From NCBI GenBank assembly GCA_023441805.1, contig JAEZNO010000036.1, positions 1-35,013 of the forward strand: a stretch of DNA of 35,013 nucleotides, written 5' to 3'. Shown piece after piece: positions 17,903 through 26,681 of the stretch (its first letter is position 1; the number at the start of each line of letters is the position of its first letter). A program made the position numbers and the translations under genes. This DNA is from Bacteroidota bacterium (GTDB taxonomy: Bacteria > Bacteroidota > Bacteroidia > Bacteroidales > Lentimicrobiaceae). Below the pieces are notes generated by a model that did no database searches, was not told where the DNA came from, and saw only the letters and a list, made by a program, of their open reading frames with translations.

Positions 17903-18231
17903 ATAGAGGATCTTATATTTTTAAAAATGTGTAAAAACGAGTTAAGAGATTGATTTTGAACTGCAAAATTAGACTTTTTATCACAATATAAAAACTGAAA
18001 ACAGAACTCAATAGTTCCTGTCTGCATAAAATGGAATTTATTACGGAATGATGTTGTAATGATAATAAAATGGTCACAACCACTACAAAACCTCAATTGA
18101 ACAATAACACAATATCATATCAGCATCGCCTGATACTTTATGTTGTGTTGATGAATAAAAAAAGAGGCCATCCTTTTCGGACAGCCTCTCATTGAAAATT
18201 CAATAGAATACCTGTGAATTACCAGGGATTT
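17903..18231. other. Gene-free region between the pfkB-like gene and susD of PUL 2
   Basis: This 329-bp AT-rich region carries three things. First, a candidate promoter for the kinase: minus-strand TAATTTTG at 17964-17971 matches TAnnTTTG, about 62 nt from the ATG, without a clear -33. Second, a nested inverted repeat at 18106-18149: outer arms AACACAA/TTGTGTT (18106-18112 and 18143-18149) and inner arms TATCAG/CTGATA (18118-18123 and 18130-18135). Third, the terminator of PUL 2 at 18157-18189. No coding frame is convincing. Confidence 0.55.
18157..18189 (-). terminator. Terminator of the minus-strand PUL 2
   Basis: Read on the minus strand, AGAGGC (complement of 18184-18189) pairs with GCCTCT (complement of 18163-18168). 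An inner TCC/GGA pairing is also present, and a run of seven T follows (complement of 18157-18163). It lies 43 bp past the susD stop and is similar in sequence to the element at 14722-14756. Confidence 0.75.
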
Positions 18232-19782
18232 TTAATATCCCTCATTCTGTACAAAAGTTCCGCCCGATAAATCGATTTCTGATTGCGGAATTGGAAGAAA
18301 TCCCTTTGTTGCAGGCTTAAAGGTAACGTCAAATAACGACTGGTCACCAACATATTTGGGACCTCTGATACCTGAGTATGATAACTGGCTTTCAGCATAG
18401 CTGATACCTTTCCTAAGAAGGTCAAAGTATCTTAGTCCTTCAAGTGAAAGCTCCAGTCTTCTTTCTTTGTAGATATTTTCCTCTGTAGCCGGGATGCTTG
18501 GCAAATCAACTCGTGCCCTTACCCTGTCGAGGTAAGTCTGAGCGTTTGGGCTACCTAATTCGGCAGCCATGAGTAACACATCAGAGAACCGAATTATACG
18601 GGTATTACAGGTTCGATTTAATTCTAATGATCCGTCAGCTGATGTATGCTCTACGTCAGATGTGTATTTCTTTGAAAAGTACCCGGTGTGCTGATATCCC
18701 TTGTCAAAAGCTCCCCCAATTTCTTCTTCCTTTAGAACGGTCCATTGGAATCGGGGATCATCTTTAATATCATCCACAAGTTTTTGACTAACTGTTGCAA
18801 AACTCCAGCCACGGTTATATTTACTCGATGCGGTTGCTCTTGGGCCCTGCATCTGAGCTGCCAGATTACCTTCACCACCACGTACATAACCCCAATCACC
18901 CCATGGAGGAGTATTACCGTGTGAAATTTCGAATACTGACTCAATTCCAAACTCACCTATGGTTTTAAAATTATCCTCATAATTTTGAAGAAGATCATGT
19001 CCGCTATTTGCAATCAGATCGTCAAGTTGAGCAACAACATTGGCTCTGTCGATTGTAACATCACCGGCTTTAAGTTCTTTTCCGTAAACTCCGTTATAGA
19101 AAAGATAGACCCTGGCAAGTAATGCCTTAGCAGCCCATTTACTTACTCTTCCTGCTTCTGATGCTGAAATTGTAGCAGGTAACACTTCCATGGCTTCAGT
19201 CAAATCAAGGGCAATTTGATTATAAACCTCTTCAGGTTTAGCCTGAGGTTGATTATATTCTGATGGTCCCTTGAGCGTTGCAGTTAACAGTGGTACGTTT
19301 TCAAAGAATCTTACAAGCTCGAAATGGAAATAGGCTCTGAGGAATTTTGCCTCTCCGGTTAATCTTGTTTTGAATTCTTGCGAAGCATTTACTCCATCAA
19401 TAACTTCAAGCACTTTATTAGCCCTGAAAATGCCCATATAGTTCCTGATCCAGATAGCATGAGCAAGAATGTTGGTAGTAGGGATATTGAAACGGTTAAG
19501 TTCATCTTCTTCCATCCCGTCGTTAGCATCAGCACCACCGGCATAGCTGTCATCCGATAACATATCCGATACAGTGATCAGGGGTGCCCATGAGGGTCCG
19601 GCCTGATCATATCCAAGAACATCATACACAGCCACAATAGCCTGCATCGCCTGTTCTTCAGTTTGATAAAAAGTGGTTGTTACTTCCTGGTCCATTGGTT
19701 TTAAATCAAGAAAATCATCGCTGCAAGCAGTAAATAATAGGCCCAGAAGTAAAAGTTTTATGTTGAAATTTATCTTGTACAT
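18232..19782 (-). CDS. SusD/RagB-family glycan-binding lipoprotein (PUL 2)
   Basis: This 516-residue lipoprotein has a signal ending at Cys20 (LLFTACSDDFLDLKP), with the SusD-typical FLD after the cysteine. Family stretches are LTGEAKFLRAYFHFELVRFF, RFSDVLLMAAELGSPNAQ and KERRLELSLEGLRYFDLLRKG, with FLPIPQSEIDLSGG near the C-terminus. It is last in the GH16-SusC-SusD unit, 18 bp after susC. It is clearly related to, but distinct from, the SusD at 11.6 kb, so the two systems probably bind different sizes or branching patterns of related glycans (inference). Confidence 0.95.
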   Translation of the reverse strand: MYKINFNIKLLLLGLLFTACSDDFLDLKPMDQEVTTTFYQTEEQAMQAIVAVYDVLGYDQAGPSWAPLITVSDMLSDDSYAGGADANDGMEEDELNRFNIPTTNILAHAIWIRNYMGIFRANKVLEVIDGVNASQEFKTRLTGEAKFLRAYFHFELVRFFENVPLLTATLKGPSEYNQPQAKPEEVYNQIALDLTEAMEVLPATISASEAGRVSKWAAKALLARVYLFYNGVYGKELKAGDVTIDRANVVAQLDDLIANSGHDLLQNYEDNFKTIGEFGIESVFEISHGNTPPWGDWGYVRGGEGNLAAQMQGPRATASSKYNRGWSFATVSQKLVDDIKDDPRFQWTVLKEEEIGGAFDKGYQHTGYFSKKYTSDVEHTSADGSLELNRTCNTRIIRFSDVLLMAAELGSPNAQTYLDRVRARVDLPSIPATEENIYKERRLELSLEGLRYFDLLRKGISYAESQLSYSGIRGPKYVGDQSLFDVTFKPATKGFLPIPQSEIDLSGGTFVQNEGY

Positions 19783-19800
19783 CTTATTTCGTTTTAAAAA

Positions 19801-22800
19801 TTAGAAAGTGATTGTTGTTCCAATTCTGATAGTTCTTGCCTGAGGATAAATACCTCTGTCAATTCCAACGTCAAATGAGCCAAATGCCCCGATTTCAGGA
19901 TCAGCACCGGTATATTTAGTTAGTGTCAACAGGTTTTCAACTGACACAAATACTCTGAAATTCTCCGAGTTAATTTTCTTTAGCAAGGTTTCAGGAAGTG
20001 TATATCCCAACTGAATGTTTCTTAATCTTACAAACGAGCCGTCCTCTATGTAAAGATCTGATACTCTGTAATTGTTATTCTGATCAAATCTGTTTGATAC
20101 AAATCGGGGAATCTCATTTGATGTACCGGGGCCGGTCCATCTTTCAAGAATCTTAGTTGTCCTGTTAGTATTATCAAGATCCTGACGCTGACTACCGTTA
20201 AATATTTCCTGACCGAATGCACCATAAATCAGGAAGGAAAGATCAAAGTTCATGTATTCAAATGAAGCATTTAATCCTATTGTCCAATCGGGATGAGGAC
20301 TTCCGATCATTGTGCGATCGAGTGGACTAATTACGCCATCACCATTAACATCAACGAATCGTACATCACCCGGTTTAGCTAACGGTTGCAGATAGTCGCC
20401 TTCAGCATTTACGTAGCGATAAATATCATTCTGGTCTTGAAACAATCCATCGGTTTTATAGCCGTAGAAATATGCAATTGGCAGTCCTTCTTCTGTTCGG
20501 GTAACCGTACCTGCTATTGCCCATGTGGCTCCATTAATGATTTTCTCAGGATTACCGATATAAGTCATTTTATTTTTGTTGTAAGCACCATTGATTCCTA
20601 TTGAATACTTGAATCCATTGACATATTCACGCCAAGCTATTGAAAGTTCAATACCTCTGTTTTCAACACTTCCGACATTTGCAACAGGGGGATCATTCCC
20701 TACGTGTGCAGGTATTGGAATTGTTTCAAGAAGGCCTTCAGTCGTTTTGTTATAAAAATCAATAGTTGCCGTTAGTCTGTGTCCTAATGCTTCTAAATCA
20801 AGAGCCAGGTCGGTTTGTATTGATTCTTCCCATCGAATATCCTGATTTTCTACATAGGAAGGGGATGCCCCGATGTATGAACCACCACCGATAATGTACC
20901 TTCGCGACTTGTCAATCGTTGAAACGAACCGGTAGTTTCCGATGGCATCATTACCGTTTTTACCATACGAAGCCCTGAATTTAAGTGTATTCATCCAATT
21001 GACCGACGGGAAGAAACTCTCGTCACTGATAACCCATGAAACTCCAATTGACGGGAAGTTGCCATATTTATTATTTTCACCAAACTTTGATGAGCCATCC
21101 CTGCGGAAGATTGCTGTAAGAGCATATCGTTCTTTATAGTCGTATGTCAAACGTCCGAATAGTGATGCCTTGCTTTCCTGATATGCTGCACCACCTGCTC
21201 TCCAGTTTGTATCAGTAGCCATATTCAGATATACATGCTCTGGGTCGATAATGATAACATCAGAATTTGATCCTGAAAGATCTTCATAATCCATCTTATA
21301 AGCTGATGTACCTCCAAGCACTGTAAATCTGTGTTCATTAAATGTTTTTGTGTATGAAATCGTATTATCCCACTGCCATCCAAACCAGCGTCTGATATTC
21401 TTATATACAGATGTCTTGTTTAGATTGTATTGTGCTCCATTGAGGTAAAACAACGGACTGAAGCCATCATCAAGAACATAAGCTGCATCAACATTAAATC
21501 CGGTTCTGAACTTAAGTCCTTCAATTGGTTCTAATTCACCATAGATGTTACCGACAAATTTATCCACCCTTGTCTTACCATGCTGTGTTTCAAGCAATGC
21601 TAGCGGATTTACAACTTCGGCACCCACATTTTCAGAGATAGCATAAACATTACCAAACTCATCTTTAACGACAGGCTGCGTGGAATAAGGAGCCTGACTA
21701 AGTTTGGCAGGATCGGTCATGTAGAGTGGCGTTAGGGGGTCAAGATTTAATGCACTACTGAATGCACCGTTAAATGACTGATTAGTACCAATTCCTCTTT
21801 TTAGTATGTGTGAAAATGATAAGTCATTCCCTACTCTTAATATTTTGTTTACGTTATGTGTGGTATTTAATCTGGCAGAAAGACGGTCAAATTGTGATTT
21901 ATCACCACCAATAATCCCCTGAGTTGTTGCGTAAGCTAATGAAGAGTGGTAAGTTGATCTTTCATTTCCACCTGATACTGATATTTCATGACTCTGCATT
22001 GGCGCATTCTTTTGAAATAACAGATCCTGCCAGTCAGTATTTGGTGTTGCTTCATTTAAATCAAATGGCGGAAGCTGTCCGGCATTAATGGCAGCTTCAT
22101 TCATCATCATTCTATATTGATCGGCATCAAGCATATCAAGTTTCTTATAAGGGTTTTGGAAACCAGTATAACCCGTATAAGAGATATTCATTTTTCCTGA
22201 TTTACCCTTTTTTGTAGTAATCAGAACGACTCCATTGGCAGCTGCTGACCCGTAGATTGCAGCCGAGGCAGCATCCTTAAGTACATCAATCGATTCAATA
22301 TCACCGGGATTGAGGTAATCAATACCGCCGACAACAAATCCATCTACAACATAAATAGGACTGGCATCTCCTGTTGTGCCTATACCTCTGATCCTGATGG
22401 TAGGCTGATCACCGGGCTGGCCGGATTGATTCGTAACTTGAACACCTGCTGTGAATCCCTGAAGTGATTGCTCGACTCTTGTTATTGGCACTGCCGTAAT
22501 TTCGTCAGAATCAATATGGGCAATAGCACCTGTCACGACCTTCTTTTTCTGAGTGCCATAACCTATAACAACCACTTCTGATAAGTCGGCGATTTCTTCA
22601 TCCAGATTAACAGTAATTACAGCTTTCCCTGCAACAGGGATTTCCTGCTTTTGATAACCTACATAAGAAATCACCAGAACGGCATCTTCTGCTGATACAT
22701 TTAGAGTGAATCGCCCGTTAATATCAGTGGACGTCCCATTTTGAGTGTTTTTTTCAATGACCGTTGCACCCGGAATTCCGGTAGCAGTTTTCGCGTCATT

Positions 22801-22896
22801 GATTCTCCCGGTAACCTTAAATCCTTGCGCAAACAGTAAGTTTACGTTCAGAATCATTACCAACAGCATAATGAAATTGCGGAGGTTTTTATTCAT
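19801..22896 (-). CDS. SusC/RagA-family TonB-dependent outer membrane transporter (PUL 2)
   Basis: This 1031-residue protein has a signal peptide (about 1-23, ending near LLFAQG), a carboxypeptidase-like beta-sandwich (GRINDAKTATGIPGATV) and the TonB-box region SEVVVIGYGTQKKK. The plug carries YVVDGFVVGG and GSAAANGVVLITTKKG, and the barrel runs to the C-terminus. It is about 55 residues longer than the SusC of PUL 1 and lacks an STN signalling domain. It is placed between the GH16 gene (68 bp upstream) and susD (18 bp downstream), all on the minus strand. Function is import of oligosaccharides across the outer membrane with its SusD partner. Confidence 0.95.
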   Translation of the reverse strand: MNKNLRNFIMLLVMILNVNLLFAQGFKVTGRINDAKTATGIPGATVIEKNTQNGTSTDINGRFTLNVSAEDAVLVISYVGYQKQEIPVAGKAVITVNLDEEIADLSEVVVIGYGTQKKKVVTGAIAHIDSDEITAVPITRVEQSLQGFTAGVQVTNQSGQPGDQPTIRIRGIGTTGDASPIYVVDGFVVGGIDYLNPGDIESIDVLKDAASAAIYGSAAANGVVLITTKKGKSGKMNISYTGYTGFQNPYKKLDMLDADQYRMMMNEAAINAGQLPPFDLNEATPNTDWQDLLFQKNAPMQSHEISVSGGNERSTYHSSLAYATTQGIIGGDKSQFDRLSARLNTTHNVNKILRVGNDLSFSHILKRGIGTNQSFNGAFSSALNLDPLTPLYMTDPAKLSQAPYSTQPVVKDEFGNVYAISENVGAEVVNPLALLETQHGKTRVDKFVGNIYGELEPIEGLKFRTGFNVDAAYVLDDGFSPLFYLNGAQYNLNKTSVYKNIRRWFGWQWDNTISYTKTFNEHRFTVLGGTSAYKMDYEDLSGSNSDVIIIDPEHVYLNMATDTNWRAGGAAYQESKASLFGRLTYDYKERYALTAIFRRDGSSKFGENNKYGNFPSIGVSWVISDESFFPSVNWMNTLKFRASYGKNGNDAIGNYRFVSTIDKSRRYIIGGGSYIGASPSYVENQDIRWEESIQTDLALDLEALGHRLTATIDFYNKTTEGLLETIPIPAHVGNDPPVANVGSVENRGIELSIAWREYVNGFKYSIGINGAYNKNKMTYIGNPEKIINGATWAIAGTVTRTEEGLPIAYFYGYKTDGLFQDQNDIYRYVNAEGDYLQPLAKPGDVRFVDVNGDGVISPLDRTMIGSPHPDWTIGLNASFEYMNFDLSFLIYGAFGQEIFNGSQRQDLDNTNRTTKILERWTGPGTSNEIPRFVSNRFDQNNNYRVSDLYIEDGSFVRLRNIQLGYTLPETLLKKINSENFRVFVSVENLLTLTKYTGADPEIGAFGSFDVGIDRGIYPQARTIRIGTTITF

Positions 22897-22964
22897 GTGA
22901 TGTCTATTTTGTTGTGTGTGATTATTTTGATTTTTTTACTAAGTGATTCTACATAAAATTGTGA

Positions 22965-24059
22965 TTATTGAAAGACCCTTATATAGTCAACTTTCATTTG
23001 TTGCGGAAATATAGTTGTTTCATTCGGGTAACCCGGCCAGTTTCCTCCAACGGCAACATTGAAGATAAAGAAGCTTGGCTGATGGAATTCACTCATATGG
23101 TCAGGTGTGATATCTATAACCTTAAATTGTACGTCATCAACATACCATTTCATTGAAGTGTTATTCCATATCAGGGTAAATACATGATACTTGTCGGAGA
23201 AAGTACCTGACTGAAGAGTGTATGAGCCACCTGCTTGTTTGTGTCCGTTGAAGTCCCAATGCAGAGTACCATGCACAGTATTCTCTCTTCCCGAACCTCC
23301 AATCATTTCCATAATATCGGTTTCGCCGCATGCGGGCCAGCCGGCACTGCCAAAATTATTACCAAGCATCCATAATGCAGGCCAGATACCCTGTCCTTCG
23401 GGCAATAATGCCCTTATATCGATCCTGCCATATTGAAACGATTTCTTATTGCGTGTAACCATGCGTGCTGAAGTATAATCATTACCCTGCCAGAGCTCTT
23501 TTTTGGCTTCAATGATTAAAGTACCTCCCTCAACCCGGGCATTCTCCTTACGATAAAATTGACGCTCATTATTTCCCCAGCCTCCTGCTCCGGTTTCAAA
23601 GCTCCAGAATGATTCATCAACAGCCGACCCGTTAAATTCATCATTCCAGACAAGCTGCATTCCTTCATAAGTCATCGGTGTAGAATATCCTTCACCTATT
23701 GGTACTTCACCTCCACCAATCACAACCTGTGATTCGTACTTGATATACTTTCCCGAAGTACCGTAAGCCCTTACTGCAATCCTGTGTTGTCCTTTTGCTG
23801 TAAAAGTGTGTTCAAATGCTCCTGTTGTGTTTGTGGAAACAGGATCAGCTTCATCATCAATAAAAAGTCGGTATTCAGTAGCATTAGCAGCTTGTGCCGT
23901 GATCAGAACTTTGTACATATCCGTTTCCGAAACAATAACATCGACTATAAGGTTCGACGGAACGTCATTATTATCCTCATCGTTTTTATTGCATGAAATA
24001 AGTAAAATTAATAAGGAACTTATAAGAAGATACGTCAGAGTCGTAAGTTGTTTTTTCAT
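22965..24059 (-). CDS. GH16 endo-beta-glucanase lipoprotein with N-terminal Ig/PKD-like domain (PUL 2)
   Basis: This 364-residue protein was started at the ATG at 24059. An ATG 36 bp upstream is in frame, but it would put 12 polar residues before the signal peptide and leave almost no leader after the candidate promoter. The lipoprotein signal ends at Cys23 (LLISCNKNDEDN). Residues of about 35-115 form a small beta-sandwich of PKD/Ig type, and the GH16 domain follows to the end. The motif GETDIMEM has nucleophile Glu246, Asp248 and acid/base Glu251, with Thr where the other GH16 has Ile. WGNNERQFY and the final KVDYIRVFQ are family strands. It shares the laminarinase-type bulged motif with the GH16 at 7.8 kb but adds the accessory domain. 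It is the first gene of PUL 2. Confidence 0.92.
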   Translation of the reverse strand: MKKQLTTLTYLLISSLLILLISCNKNDEDNNDVPSNLIVDVIVSETDMYKVLITAQAANATEYRLFIDDEADPVSTNTTGAFEHTFTAKGQHRIAVRAYGTSGKYIKYESQVVIGGGEVPIGEGYSTPMTYEGMQLVWNDEFNGSAVDESFWSFETGAGGWGNNERQFYRKENARVEGGTLIIEAKKELWQGNDYTSARMVTRNKKSFQYGRIDIRALLPEGQGIWPALWMLGNNFGSAGWPACGETDIMEMIGGSGRENTVHGTLHWDFNGHKQAGGSYTLQSGTFSDKYHVFTLIWNNTSMKWYVDDVQFKVIDITPDHMSEFHQPSFFIFNVAVGGNWPGYPNETTIFPQQMKVDYIRVFQ

Positions 24060-24108
24060 CTTCACAAAAGATTTAGTCAGGTTTATGTTTGGCATTGAAA
24101 ATCAGGGA

Positions 24109-24141
24109 CAAAAATATAATTTTTCATACCGCTTATACAAG
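24109..24141 (-). promoter_or_regulatory. Candidate promoter of PUL 2
   Basis: On the minus strand a -7 element TATTTTTG (complement of 24109-24116) follows a -33-like CTTG (complement of 24138-24141) with a 21-bp spacer. The expected transcript start is near 24103, about 44 nt before the ATG at 24059. Confidence 0.55.
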
Positions 24142-24279
24142 TATCGACAATTTATTTACTTCTTGGTGCAGACCTTTAGTTACTTTGGCTTTCTTTACAA
24201 TTGAATACTAAAAATACGCATTTTTTAGCCATTGTTGGCAGTCGACGCAATGTTTATCAGTTTTAACCTGATTCGATCG

Positions 24280-24305
24280 GAACACTAACTGAATAATTAG
24301 TGTTC
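24280..24305. repeat. 9-bp inverted repeat upstream of the DUF2490 gene
   Basis: GAACACTAA (24280-24288) and TTAGTGTTC (24297-24305) are perfect complements separated by 8 bp, about 32 bp before the start codon. No T-run follows. It may be an operator or a leader hairpin; the regulator is unknown. Confidence 0.45.
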
Positions 24306-24336
24306 AGTATTTTATAAGATATAATTCAGTGAATTG

Positions 24337-25044
24337 ATGATGAATAAAACCCGTCTGAATTTTCTGCTTGTGCTGATTCTTGTTTTGATTTCTACCATTT
24401 CTGTCTATTCGCAGGATGAGGAAGTTAAAATATGGACTTCAATTGATCTCAAAAAACAAGTAAATAAATGGGATTTTACTTCAGAGATTGAATTACGTGA
24501 GGCATTCTTCTTCGAACAGATGGAGAGGTTAAGTCTTCAGCTTGAAGCATTGTATGATATAACGGATTTTCTGAGTGCCGGAGCTTCGTATATGGTAATG
24601 AACTTCTATGACCAAAAATTTGATGATTATCAACTAAGGCACAGGTTTCAGGCTATCGCGAATGCAAAAGTAAATGCAGGAAGGTTTGAATTCTCATTAC
24701 GTGAAAAGGGCGAAATTACCTTTAAGGACGAAAGCGACAGGATAGAAGATGATGGAGATATTGACACCTACCGGCTTAATCCTGAATCACTCTGGCGTAA
24801 CAGACTGAAAATTGAGTATGATATTAAGAATGCTCCTTTAACTCCTGCAATAGCACTTGAATCATTTTATTTCCTTAATGATCCCGATGGTAATCAATTC
24901 GAGAAGCTTCGTTATACATTGTCAATTGCTTACAGAATCAATAAACAAAACCGAATTACTTTATTTACCCATTATAACAAGGAGCTGCTTGAAGATGAGA
25001 CGGATAGTTATGTAGCAGGGTTAGGATATACTTATCGATTTTAA
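24337..25044 (+). CDS. DUF2490-family outer-membrane/periplasmic protein
   Basis: This protein of about 235 residues has a cleavable signal peptide (to about SVYSQ). The rest is made of alternating short polar and hydrophobic strands typical of a small beta barrel, ending in the aromatic C-terminus GLGYTYRF. The pattern matches DUF2490: an early IWTSIDLKKQ, then a long strand-rich body with repeated R/Y/F periodicity. Function is unknown. The frame also opens at a TTG three bases upstream; two ATG codons follow in tandem and I chose the first. It precedes the polyphosphate polymerase gene by 149 bp on the same strand, and a hairpin sits in that gap. A link with the polyphosphate genes is suggested only by position. 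Confidence 0.8.
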   Translation: MMNKTRLNFLLVLILVLISTISVYSQDEEVKIWTSIDLKKQVNKWDFTSEIELREAFFFEQMERLSLQLEALYDITDFLSAGASYMVMNFYDQKFDDYQLRHRFQAIANAKVNAGRFEFSLREKGEITFKDESDRIEDDGDIDTYRLNPESLWRNRLKIEYDIKNAPLTPAIALESFYFLNDPDGNQFEKLRYTLSIAYRINKQNRITLFTHYNKELLEDETDSYVAGLGYTYRF

Positions 25045-25146
25045 ATAGTAAGCATTTCGCATTGATACCGCAATTCTTCGCATCCCGGCATCCAAAATTT
25101 CATAAAACCCTTATTCTGTTATGTAAATCATAGCTCATCTGTCTTT

Positions 25147-25193
25147 AATTACTTCTTTGTTGTTTAATATAAATAACGCAAAATGAAGTAATT
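25147..25193. repeat. Inverted repeat ending at the start codon of the VTC-domain gene
   Basis: AATTACTTC (25147-25155) and GAAGTAATT (25185-25193) are perfect 9-bp complements. One more T-A pair is possible if the A of the start codon is included. The right arm directly touches the ATG at 25194, so pairing in mRNA would cover the ribosome-binding region. Confidence 0.45.
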
Positions 25194-25958
25194 ATGCAAA
25201 GCCTCTTGCCCATACTTGACAAATTTAACCATGTAAGTCAGAGTAATCTCGAAAAGGTAGAATTACTTGACAGGATTGATTTCAAGTATGTTTTTGAGTT
25301 ACAGAAGTTACCCGAAGTATTAAGTAAATTGCCCATAGCGTACGATTTACTCCTCACCGGAAATAAAGGTATAGGTAAATACGAAAGTCATTACTTTGAT
25401 ACTGAGAACTTCCAGATGTATCTTAATCACCATAATGGCTTAGTGAATCGTCATAAAATTAGGTTCAGAAAATATCTGGATACAGGTACCACTTACTTTG
25501 AAATAAAGCAGAAAACCAACAAAGAACGTACAATAAAAAGCAGGGTAGAGGTTGATGAAGGTGAATATTCAATAAACAGTGAGGCCCGGGAATTACTTAG
25601 CAATATAACAGGACTGGACTCAAAGGAGATATCTGAAGTATTGATAGTCAGGTATAACCGGGTTAGTCTGATAAGTACAAGTTGCCCTGAGAGAGTTACT
25701 ATCGACATTGGACTACAGTATGTTCAATCAGATAAATCAGGTAAACTCATTACTTTCCCCGGAATTGCAATTGCTGAAATTAAGCAGCAAAGAACCGGCA
25801 AGTCTTTTTTCAGGAAAGTAATGCAGGATCATCACATTCAGCCCCTGCGGATAAGCAAATACTGCCTGGGGATGGCAGCCATCATGCCTGATTTGAAAAG
25901 AAATAATTTTAAAAGTAAGCTGTTATATGTCACCAGGTTATCGAAGAGCGGCAGTTAA
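25194..25958 (+). CDS. VTC-domain polyphosphate polymerase-like protein
   Basis: This 254-residue cytoplasmic protein has the VTC/CYTH-type tunnel pattern. Lys31 lies in RIDFKYVF, and YFDT is at 67-70. The basic strand RHKIRFRKY (86-94) and the acidic-basic strand YFEIKQKTN (101-109) follow, and a late AEIKQQRTGKSFFRK stretch ends the core. VTC domains polymerise polyphosphate from ATP at a metal site inside a basic tunnel. Bacterial members usually stand beside a DUF4956 membrane protein, as here. The next gene overlaps its end by 32 bases, so they form one unit. Activity is inferred; some bacterial VTC proteins have not been tested. Confidence 0.85.
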   Translation: MQSLLPILDKFNHVSQSNLEKVELLDRIDFKYVFELQKLPEVLSKLPIAYDLLLTGNKGIGKYESHYFDTENFQMYLNHHNGLVNRHKIRFRKYLDTGTTYFEIKQKTNKERTIKSRVEVDEGEYSINSEARELLSNITGLDSKEISEVLIVRYNRVSLISTSCPERVTIDIGLQYVQSDKSGKLITFPGIAIAEIKQQRTGKSFFRKVMQDHHIQPLRISKYCLGMAAIMPDLKRNNFKSKLLYVTRLSKSGS

Positions 25959-26664
25959 TTTTCTGTGTATGATTTTATTGTTTATCACTTTACTGACTAC
26001 TACAGTAAAGGCCTCCGCCACTATTGATAATGACACAGTGACATCAATTGATGAAATTGAATATTACGATAATGCGGCTGATGTAAAGTTATCCGGTGAA
26101 GCGGTATCAATCAATACCGGATTCTTTTACAGCTTAGCAGTTGACCTTCTGACTATCCTGTCAATTATCATCTTTGTCTATTATCCCAACTATAAGAAAC
26201 TCGATACAGTTTTCACTTTCATCATCTTTAACGTGGTGATATTCCTTATCACATTTGCGCTTAATAAGGTAAGAATCTCAATGGGTGCCGCATTCGGACT
26301 TTTTGCTGTATTCTCAATGCTCAGATACAGAACCGAAGGCATTGATATGAAGGATATGACCTACCTCTTTGTATTCATCGCACTCGGGTTATTATGTGGG
26401 ATTGAGCTTGATTTGGATGTATTATTGACAATTTGCGGAATCGTCTTTGCTCTGATACTCATATTGGAATCCAGAAGAATCTTAAGACGTGAAGCTTACC
26501 AGATGATTGAATACGAAAAAATAGAAATGATAAAACCCGAATTACGCAAAGAACTTATTGAAGATCTTAGAAACAGAACCGGACTCAATATCCATCGCAT
26601 AACAGTCTGCAACCTGAATTATTTAAGAGATACGGCTCTAATACGAGCCTATTATTATGAATAG
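25927..26664 (+). CDS. DUF4956 integral membrane protein, partner of the VTC protein
   Basis: This 245-residue protein has an N-terminal hydrophobic segment (about residues 12-30), a short acidic external loop and then several membrane helices (near 66-86, 95-112, 118-133, 145-160 and 165-182). A cytoplasmic tail of about 60 residues follows. The stretch GLFAVFSMLRYRTEGIDMKDMTYLF (about 124-148) is typical of DUF4956. The family occurs next to VTC-type polyphosphate polymerases and is thought to serve as a membrane partner; its function is unproven. The start overlaps the VTC gene by 32 bases. A later in-frame ATG (codon 15) would lie inside the first hydrophobic segment, so the earlier one is preferred. 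Confidence 0.85.
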   Translation: MSPGYRRAAVNFLCMILLFITLLTTTVKASATIDNDTVTSIDEIEYYDNAADVKLSGEAVSINTGFFYSLAVDLLTILSIIIFVYYPNYKKLDTVFTFIIFNVVIFLITFALNKVRISMGAAFGLFAVFSMLRYRTEGIDMKDMTYLFVFIALGLLCGIELDLDVLLTICGIVFALILILESRRILRREAYQMIEYEKIEMIKPELRKELIEDLRNRTGLNIHRITVCNLNYLRDTALIRAYYYE

Positions 26665-26681
26665 CGATTAATTTAAATACT

